In this document: piece by piece, positions 31,040 to 39,068 of the stretch | Numbering within the stretch: the first letter of the stretch is position 1 | Layout of the letters: each line of letters opens with the position of its first letter | Assembly: GCA_001263235.1 (NCBI GenBank) | Contig: LGRD01000007.1 | Location: 78,626 to 142,625, forward strand | Direction: 5' to 3' | Length of the DNA: 64,000 bases | From: Methylibium sp. NZG | Lineage (GTDB): Bacteria; Pseudomonadota; Gammaproteobacteria; Burkholderiales; Burkholderiaceae_C | The notes under the pieces: generated by a model | Databases searched by the model: none | Told to the model about the DNA's origin: nothing | What the model saw: the letters and a program-made list of their open reading frames with translations, nothing else | Position numbers and translations under genes: made by a program

Positions 31040-32208
31040 TTGCTGAGCAGCCGCATGGCTCCTTCCAGCCCCTGAAGCGTGAGTGGGAACATGCGCTGGT
31101 TCATCAGCTGCTGGATCACCGCAATGCTCTGCCGGTAGCCCCACACGCCTTGCGGCTCGGGGTTGATCCAGGCGAACTTGGGGAAGGCGTTCGTGAGCCG
31201 CTGCAGCCACTCGGCGCCCGGCTCTTCGTTGTTGTATTCGACGCTCCCGCCGGGCTGCAGGATCTCGTACGGGCTCATCGTCGCGTCGCCGACGAAGATC
31301 AGTTTGTAGTCCTTGTTGTACTTGCGGATGATGTCCCAGGTCGGGAACTTCTCGGAGTACCGGCGCCGGTTGTTCTTCCACATGAAGTCGTAAACGCAGT
31401 TGTGGAAGCAATAGAACTCCAGGTGCTTGAACTCTGATTTCGCCGCGCTGAAGATTTCTTCGACCCGGTGGATGTGCTCGTCCATCGTGCCGCCCACGTC
31501 CATCAGCAGCAGCACCTTCACCTTGTTGTGGCGCTCGGGCACCATTTTGATGTCGAGCCAGCCGGCGTTGGCGGCGGTGGATCGGATGGTGTCGTCGAGG
31601 TCGAGTTCTTCTTCCGAGCCTTCGCGTGCGAAGCGACGCAGCCGGCGCAGCGCCACCTTGATGTTGCGCGTGCCGAGCTCCAGGTTGTCGTCGTAGTCCT
31701 TGTACTGGCGCTGGTCCCACACCTTCACGGCGCTCTTGTTGCGGCCTTTCTCTTGCCCGATGCGGATGCCCTGCGGGTTGTAGCCGTAGGCGCCGAACGG
31801 GCTCGTGCCGCCGGTGCCGATCATCTTGCTGCCACCTTCGTGGCGCTCCTTCTGTTCTTCGAAGCGCTTCTTGAGCGTCTCCATCAGTTCGTCCCAGCCC
31901 ATCTTCTCGATGGCGGCTTTCTCTTCGGGGCTGAGTTCGAGTTCGAGTTTCTTCTGCAGCCAGTCGAGCGGGATGTCTTGCGTGAAGTCGGTCAGCATTT
32001 CCACGCCCTTGAAGTAGGCGGCAAAGGCGCGGTCGAACTTGTCGAAGTGGGCTTCGTCCTTTACCAGCGTGGTGCGGGCGAGGTAGTAGAAGTCGTCGAC
32101 CGAGGTGTCGATCACGCCTTCCTTGATGGCCTCCAGCAGCACCAGGTACTCCTTGACCGAGACCTTGAGCTTGGCGGCACGCAGGGTGAAGAAGAAGTTG
32201 ATCAGCAT
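31036..32208 (-). CDS. VWA-domain protein, CoxE-like, MoxR partner
   Basis: A 390-residue cytoplasmic protein. A charged helical N-terminal half is followed by a von Willebrand A-like domain beginning KVKVLLLMDVGGTMDEHIHR. The MIDAS motif is DVGGT rather than the usual DxSxS, so metal binding may be altered. Such VWA proteins normally function with a MoxR AAA+ ATPase; one with matching orientation is encoded at 35767, separated by vapBC, an S9 peptidase and a GNAT gene. The stop overlaps tamA. The target of the pair is unknown. Confidence 0.88.
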   Translation of the reverse strand: MLINFFFTLRAAKLKVSVKEYLVLLEAIKEGVIDTSVDDFYYLARTTLVKDEAHFDKFDRAFAAYFKGVEMLTDFTQDIPLDWLQKKLELELSPEEKAAIEKMGWDELMETLKKRFEEQKERHEGGSKMIGTGGTSPFGAYGYNPQGIRIGQEKGRNKSAVKVWDQRQYKDYDDNLELGTRNIKVALRRLRRFAREGSEEELDLDDTIRSTAANAGWLDIKMVPERHNKVKVLLLMDVGGTMDEHIHRVEEIFSAAKSEFKHLEFYCFHNCVYDFMWKNNRRRYSEKFPTWDIIRKYNKDYKLIFVGDATMSPYEILQPGGSVEYNNEEPGAEWLQRLTNAFPKFAWINPEPQGVWGYRQSIAVIQQLMNQRMFPLTLQGLEGAMRLLSK

Positions 32209-32262
32209 GGCACGGCCCGGTTGGCGATGGCGCGAGTGTGACTTGTGAGGATCGTCATTCGT

Positions 32263-32688
32263 TCACTCGTCACTCGTTCGCTCGTCATTTACCCAGTCTT
32301 CGATCCGCAGCCCGCCGACCCGACCGAACTCGCCGGTGTCGTGGGTGACCAGCACACAATCCGTTGCGCGAGCCTGGGCGGCGATCCAGAGGTCGTTGGC
32401 GCCGATCGGCGTTCCCTGGGCCTCCAACTCGGCGCGAATTTCACCGTAAGTCGATGCCACCTCGGCGTCGATCGTGACCAGTGTGGCGCCTTCTGTGAAG
32501 CGCTGCAGTAACGTTCGGTTGGCTTCGGCGCGCACGCTCTTGCGCCAGCCGACTTGAAGCTCGCCCAGCACCACCGGCGACATCACCACACTGGCCGGCG
32601 ACAGCTTGGCGAAGCGCTCTCGCACTTGCGGTGGGCGGTTGCGCATGACGGAGATCCAGATGTGGGTGTCCAGCAAATAGCGGGTCAC
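32263..32688 (-). CDS. vapC: VapC-type PIN-domain ribonuclease toxin
   Basis: A 141-residue PIN-domain toxin with the four acidic catalytic positions visible: D in YLLDTHIWI, E in VLGELQVGWR, D in GANDLWIAAQA and D in VTHDTGEFG. It starts at GTG 32688, overlapping the antitoxin stop (GTGA), as is usual for vapBC. The open frame extends far upstream, but that part overlaps vapB in another frame. VapC toxins cleave tRNA or rRNA; the target is unknown. Confidence 0.93.
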   Translation of the reverse strand: MTRYLLDTHIWISVMRNRPPQVRERFAKLSPASVVMSPVVLGELQVGWRKSVRAEANRTLLQRFTEGATLVTIDAEVASTYGEIRAELEAQGTPIGANDLWIAAQARATDCVLVTHDTGEFGRVGGLRIEDWVNDERTSDE

Positions 32689-32924
32689 TTCACGTCGTCC
32701 CAAGACGGCTCGGGCGGCGGCGGCGCATCCACGATGTCGGACGGGAAATCGTCGCCCAGGTCGGGCAGGTCTCGGATGACGTCGGCCATCGTGCGCCGCT
32801 TCTCGCGCAGCACCACTTCGTCGCCGCGGCGGAAGATCTCCACCGTCTTCGAACTGAAGCGGAACTCCTTGGGCAGGCGCACGGCCTGGCTGTTGCCGGA
32901 CTGGAAGACAGTGGTGTCGGTCAT
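32685..32924 (-). CDS. vapB: VapB-type antitoxin with AbrB/MazE-like DNA-binding domain
   Basis: A 79-residue antitoxin with an N-terminal swapped-hairpin domain (VFQSGNSQAVRLPKEFRF). The acidic C-terminal tail (DDFPSDIVDAPPPPEPSWDD) should wrap the VapC active site. ATG 32924 reproduces the short family N-terminus; 32945 is an alternative. It is the first gene of the pair, and a palindrome lies just upstream for autoregulation. Confidence 0.92.
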   Translation of the reverse strand: MTDTTVFQSGNSQAVRLPKEFRFSSKTVEIFRRGDEVVLREKRRTMADVIRDLPDLGDDFPSDIVDAPPPPEPSWDDVK

Positions 32925-32947
32925 GCCATACCTCGGACAAATCAAAG

Positions 32948-32964
32948 ATATACGCAGAGTATAT
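32948..32964. promoter_or_regulatory. Palindromic operator-like site upstream of vapB
   Basis: ATATAC-GCAGA-GTATAT is a perfect six-base inverted repeat with a five-base spacer, 24 bp upstream of the vapB start. It is AT-rich in a GC-rich context and could combine the -10 region with a VapBC operator. It ends only 4 bp before the last codon of the upstream S9 peptidase gene. Confidence 0.5.
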
Positions 32965-32967
32965 ACG

Positions 32968-35049
32968 TCACCGACTCGACAACCGAGCCCGGTCGCGCTT
33001 GGCCGCGCTGGCGTCGTGCCGCTTCAGCCAGTCGAAGAACTCGCCGTACCAGAGCTTGGAATTGCGTGGCTTCAGGATCCAGTGGTTTTCGTCCGGGAAC
33101 CACACCAGCCGGGCATCGACATCCTTGGCCTTGAGCGTGTTGTAGTAGGCCAGCCCCTGCGCATCGGGCACGCGGTAGTCGAGCGCGCCGTGCATCACCA
33201 GGGTGGGCGTGCGCATCGCCTTGGCGAAGGCGTGCGGGCTTTGCGCGTCGACCTTGGCGCGGTCATTCCAGTACCAGGCGCCGACTTCCTTGGCGTGCCA
33301 GGTGTAGGCGTCGTCGGCAAACATCGCGGTCCAGTCGAAGCAGCCGGCGTGGCACACGTAAGCCTGGTAGCGGCCGGGCAACAGGTGTCCGTTCATCCAC
33401 GCCACCATGTAGCCGCCGTACGAGCCGCCCGAGGCGAACACGCGCGTCTTGTCGGCCCATGGTTCCTTCAGCAGCCGGTCGGTGGCGGCCTCGATGTCCT
33501 GCAGTTCGAGCTGCCCCCAGCGGTGCGTGATGCTGTCGAGGAACGCGTTGCCGAAGCCGCTGGAGCCGTGGTAGTTGACGCAGGCCACCACGTAACCTTG
33601 CGCGGCCAGCAGGTGGTTGTTCCAGCGGTAGTGAAAGGTGTCGCCCGACGCCGCGTGCGGGCCGCCGTGAATGACCTGCAGCAGCGGGTGCTTCTTCGGT
33701 GCGTTTCCTCGCGGCTTTCGACCCTTGCCGCTGCGCTTGAAGCCCGGGGGATAGACCACCCACATCTGCACCTCGTCGCCCTGCGCGCCCTTGAATGTGA
33801 TCTCCTCGTGCGGGCCGAGTTGGCAGCGCGCCAGGCGCTCGTCGTTGAAATGCTCCAGCCGCAGCGGCGCGTGGGCGTGGCGTTGCGCGTAGACGCGCGC
33901 CGGGTGGTCCATCGCGTCGGCCACGCTGACCACAACGTCGGCCGCCACATCGAAGCCGTGCAGCCAGCCGCCTTGCAACGCGACGCTGGCGCTGCGGCTG
34001 GCCAGCGTCCAGCGGTACAGGTGGTTGCGGGCGCGGTCTTCGGCGCAGAAGTAGATCGCATCGCCGCTCGCAGCCCAGCGCAGCGGTGCGCTGACCGAGC
34101 GATCCCACGCCCCGCCTTGAAGTTGCCACCCGCCACCGCGTTGCAGCGTGGCCAGGTGCCCCGGCATCGTGTGCTTCTTGCCCTGGTGGCTGGCGACGAA
34201 CGCGAGGCTGCTGCCGTCCGGGCTGTAGCGCGGGCCTTCGAAGTCCCACGCCGGGTCGTGCGCCAGCGTCTGAACCTTGCCCTGCACTTTGCCCCGCACC
34301 TTTCCGCTGGGCAACGATAGCTCGGACAGTGCCTTGGTGTGGTCGAGCTGCTTGCGTGGCCGCGGGTCGTGAACGAAGGCGATGTGCCGGCCGTCGGGCG
34401 CAATGTCGAAGGTGTTGGCGTCTGGCTCGGCGCGCGGCAGCTCCAGCGCCGTGCCTTCAAACAGATCGGTCACGCGGCCGCTGGCCACGTCGAGCACGTG
34501 CAGGTGCGCCACCCGGCCCATCGGCAGCGAGTGGTCCCAGAAGCGGTACTGCGCCTCGCTGGTGACGTAGCCGGTCTCCTTGCGGTCCTTGAACTCCTTG
34601 TAGCGCTTGGCCTGCGCTTTGGTGCCGCGCAGTTCGGGCCACACCCAGGCGATGAAGGCGATGCGCTTGCCGTCGGGGAACCACTTGAAGGCTTCGATGC
34701 CGGGCGCGAAGTTGCTCACGCGGCTGGCCTCGCCGCCGTCGGGGGCGATCACGTAGAGCTGCGGCGTGTCGTCCTTGGCGCCTTGCTGCTCGCGCTTGGC
34801 GACGAAAGCGATGCGATCGCCCGTGGGCGACCACGCCGCCTGCCCGTCCTTCTCGCCACAGGCGGTGAGCCGGCGCGGCGTGCCGCCGAAAGTGGACAGC
34901 AGCCACAGGCTGGTGCTGCCCTTGTTGTCCTCCATCGAGAAGCGGCTCACCGAACACACCGCCTGCGCGCCGTCGGGCGACAAGGCGAGGCCACCGACCC
35001 GCTCGAAGTTCCAGAGGTCGTCGATCGTGAGGGGCTTCTTGGCAGGCAC
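32968..35049 (-). CDS. S9-family prolyl oligopeptidase-like peptidase
   Basis: A 693-residue serine peptidase of the dipeptidyl/acylaminoacyl peptidase type. The N-terminal two-thirds is a beta-propeller (repeated SPDG/SPTGDRIAF blades). The C-terminal alpha/beta hydrolase domain has the nucleophile in GGSYGGYM, acid in HGALDYRVPD and His in PDENHWIL. No signal peptide is visible (start MPAKKPLTIDDLWNFERVGG), so it is probably cytoplasmic and acts on short peptides or N-acylated peptides. The length fits the family. Confidence 0.93.
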   Translation of the reverse strand: MPAKKPLTIDDLWNFERVGGLALSPDGAQAVCSVSRFSMEDNKGSTSLWLLSTFGGTPRRLTACGEKDGQAAWSPTGDRIAFVAKREQQGAKDDTPQLYVIAPDGGEASRVSNFAPGIEAFKWFPDGKRIAFIAWVWPELRGTKAQAKRYKEFKDRKETGYVTSEAQYRFWDHSLPMGRVAHLHVLDVASGRVTDLFEGTALELPRAEPDANTFDIAPDGRHIAFVHDPRPRKQLDHTKALSELSLPSGKVRGKVQGKVQTLAHDPAWDFEGPRYSPDGSSLAFVASHQGKKHTMPGHLATLQRGGGWQLQGGAWDRSVSAPLRWAASGDAIYFCAEDRARNHLYRWTLASRSASVALQGGWLHGFDVAADVVVSVADAMDHPARVYAQRHAHAPLRLEHFNDERLARCQLGPHEEITFKGAQGDEVQMWVVYPPGFKRSGKGRKPRGNAPKKHPLLQVIHGGPHAASGDTFHYRWNNHLLAAQGYVVACVNYHGSSGFGNAFLDSITHRWGQLELQDIEAATDRLLKEPWADKTRVFASGGSYGGYMVAWMNGHLLPGRYQAYVCHAGCFDWTAMFADDAYTWHAKEVGAWYWNDRAKVDAQSPHAFAKAMRTPTLVMHGALDYRVPDAQGLAYYNTLKAKDVDARLVWFPDENHWILKPRNSKLWYGEFFDWLKRHDASAAKRDRARLSSR

Positions 35050-35157
35050 GGGGACGCTCTCCTGGGTTCGGATTCAGCTCGGTTCGGCTCGGTTCAACAA
35101 GGCCGCAGCAGCCGGGCATGCCGCCAAACGAAAATGCCGCGCGCGCCGGCAAGTGTG

Positions 35158-35757
35158 TCAGCGCGGCCGCGCCAGTTGCCATTGCAACTGCGCCTTTACC
35201 TCAGGCCACTCGCCGACGGCCAGGCTGTACATCACGGTGTCGCGCACCGTGCCGTCGCGGCGCAAGGCGTGGTGGCGCAGCACACCGTCGCGCCGGGCGC
35301 CGAGCCGTTCGATGGCGCGTTGGCTCGCGAAGTTGAAGTTGTCGGTGCGCCAGCCCACCAGTTGCGCGCCCAGCGTCTCGAAGGCGTGCTGCATCAGCAG
35401 CAGCTTGCATTCGGTGTTGACGAAGCTGCGCTGCCAACTGCGGCCGTACCAGGTGTAGCCGATCTCCAAGCGGTCCACCGCCATCACGATGTCGTGGTAG
35501 CGCGTGCTGCCCACGATGCGGCCCGAGGCCAGATCGCGCACCGCGAAGGCAAGCATGTGGCCGTCGCGCTGGCCTTGCAGGGCGGCTTCGACATACGCCT
35601 GCGTCTGCTCGGGCTCAGGCACCGAGGTCACGCGCAATGTCCAGAGCTCGCCGTCGGCGGCTGCTTCGCGCAGGCCGTCGACGTGTTCAAGCGCGAGCGG
35701 CTCAAGCCGGACTCGCGCTGACGCAACGGTGCAAGGGTCGGGCTTGATCATCGCCAC
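35158..35757 (-). CDS. GNAT acetyltransferase, RimJ/RimL type
   Basis: A 199-residue GNAT enzyme resembling ribosomal-protein or amino-group N-acetyltransferases. It has VRLEPLALEHVDGLREAAAD at the N-terminus, IVGSTRYHDI, EIGYTWYGRSWQRSFVNTEC for the acetyl-CoA region and LMQHAFETLGAQLVGWRTDN. It lies 9 bp after the MoxR ATPase stop and is probably cotranscribed with it. The substrate is unknown. Confidence 0.88.
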   Translation of the reverse strand: MAMIKPDPCTVASARVRLEPLALEHVDGLREAAADGELWTLRVTSVPEPEQTQAYVEAALQGQRDGHMLAFAVRDLASGRIVGSTRYHDIVMAVDRLEIGYTWYGRSWQRSFVNTECKLLLMQHAFETLGAQLVGWRTDNFNFASQRAIERLGARRDGVLRHHALRRDGTVRDTVMYSLAVGEWPEVKAQLQWQLARPR

Positions 35758-35766
35758 GGCGTTGCT

Positions 35767-36609
35767 TCAGCGGTTGTGCCGCTGCATGAACACCAGCTTC
35801 TCGAACAGCGACACGTCCTGCTCGTTCTTCAGCAGCGCGCCCACGAGCGGCGGCACGGCCACCTTGTCGTCCTTGCTCTGCAGCGCCTCCAGAGGAATGT
35901 CCTCGGCCACCAGCAGCTTGAGCCAGTCGAGCAGCTCGCTGGTGGACGGCTTCTTCTTCAGCCCGGGCAGGTTGCGCACGTCATAGAAACTCTTCAGCGC
36001 GGCCGACAGCAACTGCTTCTTCAGGTCGGGGAAGTGCACCCCCACGATCGACTGCATCGTCTCCGCGTCGGGAAACTTGATGTAGTGAAAGAAGCAGCGG
36101 CGCAAAAACGCGTCGGGCAACTCCTTCTCGTTGTTCGAGGTGATGAACACGAGCGGCCGGTGCACCGCCTTGACCAGCTCGCGCGTCTCGTACACATAGA
36201 ACTCCATGCGGTCGATTTCGCGCAGCAAGTCGTTCGGGAACTCGATGTCGGCCTTGTCGATCTCGTCGATCAGCAGCGCCACCGGTTTGTCCGCCGTGAA
36301 GGCCTGCCACAGCACACCCTTGACGATGTAGTTGTGGATGTCCTTCACCTTCTCGTCGCCCAGCTGGCTGTCGCGCAGCCGGCTCACCGCGTCGTACTCG
36401 TACAGGCCCTGCTGCGCCTTGGTGGTGCTCTTGATGTGCCACTGCAACAGCGGCATGCCCAGCGACTGCGCAACTTCCTCGGCCAGCATGGTCTTGCCGG
36501 TGCCGGGCTCGCCCTTGACCAGCAGCGGGCGTTTGAGTGTGATGGCCGCGTTCACGGCCAGCATCAGGTCGTGCGTTGCGACGTAGTTCCGGGTGCCTTG
36601 AAACTTCAT
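35767..36609 (-). CDS. MoxR-family AAA+ ATPase
   Basis: A 280-residue AAA+ ATPase with Walker A GEPGTGKT, Walker B LLIDEIDKAD, sensor region VFITSNNEKELPDAFLRRC, and a typical start MKFQGTRNYVATHDLMLAVN. ATG 36609 is chosen because the longer frame to 36843 overlaps the divergent cytochrome promoter and gene. MoxR proteins act as chaperones with VWA partners; the CoxE-like VWA protein is at 31036 in the same orientation. Confidence 0.93.
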   Translation of the reverse strand: MKFQGTRNYVATHDLMLAVNAAITLKRPLLVKGEPGTGKTMLAEEVAQSLGMPLLQWHIKSTTKAQQGLYEYDAVSRLRDSQLGDEKVKDIHNYIVKGVLWQAFTADKPVALLIDEIDKADIEFPNDLLREIDRMEFYVYETRELVKAVHRPLVFITSNNEKELPDAFLRRCFFHYIKFPDAETMQSIVGVHFPDLKKQLLSAALKSFYDVRNLPGLKKKPSTSELLDWLKLLVAEDIPLEALQSKDDKVAVPPLVGALLKNEQDVSLFEKLVFMQRHNR

Positions 36610-36663
36610 AAGTGCGGGCGGTTGGCATACGATGTGAGTGTCAAACCAGTATATAGGCGGCCC

Positions 36664-36669
36664 TATAAT
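36664..36669 (+). promoter_or_regulatory. -10 hexamer of the cytochrome c gene
   Basis: A perfect TATAAT lies 50 bp upstream of the cytochrome ATG in the divergent gap with moxR. The -35 region 17 bp upstream is a poor match. The neighbouring GTATATAG at about 36649 adds to the AT-rich character. Confidence 0.45.
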
Positions 36670-36718
36670 TCGCGGTTGTTCCGCCACACCCGCCCGACCC
36701 CTGCCGGCATCTGCAACC

Positions 36719-37384
36719 ATGAAGTACCTGCTCTCCCTCTTGATCCTGTCGGCGGCCGCCCTCGGACCCATGCGCGTGGCCCAGGCACAGGACGCCAAGG
36801 AGGGTGAGAAGAAGGTGGCCATGTGTATCGGCTGCCACGGCATTGCGGGTTACCAGGCGAGCTTCCCCGAGATCCACAAGGTGCCCATGATCTCGGGCCA
36901 GAACGCCAAGTACATCGTCAACTCGCTGGTGGCCTACAAAAAGGGCGAGCGCAAGCACCCGACCATGCGCGCGATCGCCGCATCGCTTTCCGACAAGGAC
37001 ATGGCCGACATCGCTGCGTTCTACGAACAGCACGGCAAAGAAGCCGGCGTCACCGTGCCGGCCACCCCGCCTGCGCCACCAGCCCAGGTGGCCGAGTTGC
37101 TGAAGAAGGGCAACTGCGCGTCCTGCCACGGCGAGAACATGAACAAGCCGATCGACCCCGGCTACCCGAAGCTGGCGGGGCAGCACGCCGACTATCTTTT
37201 CGTGGCGCTCAAGGCTTACCAGATCGACAACAACCCGCAGGTCGGCCGCAGCAACGCCATCATGGTGGGCATGGCACGGCCGTTCACGCGGGCCGAGCTC
37301 AAGCTGATGGCGGACTACATCGGCTCGCTGCCCGGAGACTTGAAGACGGTTCCCGAGTCGCGCTTTCGCTCGGCCTCGCGCTGA
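36719..37384 (+). CDS. Diheme c-type cytochrome (c4-like)
   Basis: A 221-residue periplasmic electron carrier. The signal peptide is MKYLLSLLILSAAALG, with cleavage near AQAQD. Two heme-attachment motifs, CIGCH and CASCH, lie in two similar halves, each followed by a methionine-containing segment (KHPTMRAIA, NAIMVGMAR). It resembles cytochrome c4/c553-type carriers that feed terminal oxidases. ATG 36719 starts the signal peptide; the frame upstream to 36638 overlaps promoter sequence. A strong intrinsic terminator follows. Confidence 0.92.
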   Translation: MKYLLSLLILSAAALGPMRVAQAQDAKEGEKKVAMCIGCHGIAGYQASFPEIHKVPMISGQNAKYIVNSLVAYKKGERKHPTMRAIAASLSDKDMADIAAFYEQHGKEAGVTVPATPPAPPAQVAELLKKGNCASCHGENMNKPIDPGYPKLAGQHADYLFVALKAYQIDNNPQVGRSNAIMVGMARPFTRAELKLMADYIGSLPGDLKTVPESRFRSASR

Positions 37385-37425
37385 CCCGCAGCCCGCGCGG
37401 TGCGCCGTTGGCGCGCGCCCACCCC

Positions 37426-37455
37426 AAGCCGCTTGAATCTTCAGCGGCTTTTTTT
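37426..37455 (+). terminator. Rho-independent terminator after the cytochrome c gene
   Basis: AAGCCGCT (37426-37433) pairs with AGCGGCTT (37443-37450) around a nine-base loop, followed by a run of seven T residues. It is about 40 bp past the cytochrome stop. Confidence 0.9.
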
Positions 37456-37543
37456 CCGCCTGCGGCTCTTGAGGCCTGCGACCATCTCAAGCCGAGCGGG
37501 CGCAATCCGATAACAAACCCACCGGTTCAAGCCGCAAGGGTCC

Positions 37544-38827
37544 ATGCTCAAGAAGATCACAACCGACAAGGTGCGCCTGGGCATGCACCTGCATGCCTTG
37601 TGCGGAACCTGGCTGGACCATCCGTTCTGGACCACGCAGTTCAAGCTGCGTGACCCGGCCGCTTTGGCCAAGCTCCAGGCCAGCGGCGTGGCCGAGTGCT
37701 GGATCGACACGGCCAAGGGCCTCGACGTGCTCGCGGCGCCGGCGTCGATCGATGTCGGGACGACGGTCTGTGCTGAGCCGGCCGGCTTGTCGCCCCAGCC
37801 AGCGCAAGCCCAACAACCGATCGTCGACGACCCGCCAGTGGCGCCTGGCCGCACGTCGATGCAGGAAGAGCTGGAGCGTGCCGCGGTGCTCTTCGCGCAG
37901 TCGCGCAGGGCGGTGCAGTCGCTGCTCGGCGAGGCCCGCATGGGCCGCGCGCTCGACGCGTCGCAATGCCTGCCGCTGGTGAGCGACATCGCCGAGTCGG
38001 TCTGGCGAAACTCCGGCGCGCTCGTCAGCCTGGCGCGCCTGAAGACGCACGACGACTACTCCTACATGCATTCGGTGGCGGTGTGCGCGCTGATGGTGAG
38101 CCTGGCCAAACAGCTCGGGCACGACGAGGCCCAGGCGCGCGAGGCCGGACTGGCCGGCCTGATGCACGACATCGGCAAGGCCAAGATGCCGCTGGAGGTG
38201 CTGAACAAGCCCGGCAAGTTGACCGACGCCGAATACAGATTGATGCAACAGCACCCCGAGCGGGGCCATCAGTTGCTCGGCAGCACCGAAGGCGTGAGCG
38301 CAGTGACGTTGGACGTGTGTCTGCACCACCACGAGCGCCCGGACGGCAGGGGCTACCCGCATGGCCTGGCGGGCGACGCCATCAGCCTGCCCGCCCGCAT
38401 GGGCGCGCTGTGCGACGTGTACGACGCCATCACCTCCAATCGTCCCTACAAGGCCGGCTGGGACCCTGCCGATTCGGTCTCGAAGATGGCGGAGTGGGCG
38501 AAGGCCGGGCAGTTCGACCCCGTGCTGTTCCAGGCTTTTGTCAAGAGCCTGGGCATCTACCCGAACGGCTCACTGGTGCGCATGACGTCGGGCCGGCTCG
38601 GCGTGGTGGTCGAGCAGAACCCGAGTGCGCTGGTGTCGCCGCACGTCAAGGTGTTCTTTTCGACCCGCTCCAGCCTGCCCATCCCGCCCGAAGTGATCGA
38701 CTTGAGCGACGCGGCCTGCGGCGACCGCATTGCCGGCCGAGAATCGAACCGCGCCTGGCAGTTTGCCCACCTCGACGAGCTGTGGGCCGGCGCCGAGACG
38801 CTGCGCAAGATTGGCCAGATGCGCTGA
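37544..38827 (+). CDS. HD-GYP domain cyclic-di-GMP phosphodiesterase
   Basis: A 427-residue cytoplasmic protein. The N-terminal DUF3391-type module (MLKKITTDKVRLGMHLHALC) is followed by a linker and an HD-GYP domain with MHSVAVCALM, the metal-binding HDIGK (LMHDIGKAKMP), HHHERPDGRGYP and RMGALCDVYDAIT. All signature residues for c-di-GMP hydrolysis are present. A C-terminal tail (SLVRMTSGRLGVVVEQNP) follows. The nearby MSHA locus encodes an MshE ATPase with c-di-GMP-binding motifs, so regulation of pilus activity is a plausible link but not shown. Confidence 0.93.
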   Translation: MLKKITTDKVRLGMHLHALCGTWLDHPFWTTQFKLRDPAALAKLQASGVAECWIDTAKGLDVLAAPASIDVGTTVCAEPAGLSPQPAQAQQPIVDDPPVAPGRTSMQEELERAAVLFAQSRRAVQSLLGEARMGRALDASQCLPLVSDIAESVWRNSGALVSLARLKTHDDYSYMHSVAVCALMVSLAKQLGHDEAQAREAGLAGLMHDIGKAKMPLEVLNKPGKLTDAEYRLMQQHPERGHQLLGSTEGVSAVTLDVCLHHHERPDGRGYPHGLAGDAISLPARMGALCDVYDAITSNRPYKAGWDPADSVSKMAEWAKAGQFDPVLFQAFVKSLGIYPNGSLVRMTSGRLGVVVEQNPSALVSPHVKVFFSTRSSLPIPPEVIDLSDAACGDRIAGRESNRAWQFAHLDELWAGAETLRKIGQMR

Positions 38828-39068
38828 AGGCCGGCCCGACCGACGTCGGGCGGCGTCGCTGGTCGCTTCCCCAAAGCGGGCGATCCTCGTGGCACCGACC
38901 TCGTCGACTGAAGGGTCAAACATCGACCGCGCGATGGCGGCACGAATCCTGCTGGCCCTGGCGATGCCTTCGGCGGCGGCACAGGTTTTCCCGCTCTCGT
39001 GGCGAGGGGGCAGCCCCCTAAACTCAGCCCACTTTCCCCAGCCTCATTTCCCATCGCAGGAGCACAGC

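Noticed and set aside
32689..32940. An N-terminal extension of VapC
   Set aside because: The open frame overlaps vapB in another frame; the GTG at 32688 overlaps the vapB stop and gives the normal PIN start.
37385..37543. A small gene between the cytochrome and HD-GYP genes
   Set aside because: The gap holds a strong terminator and upstream sequence only; the frames there lack ribosome sites.
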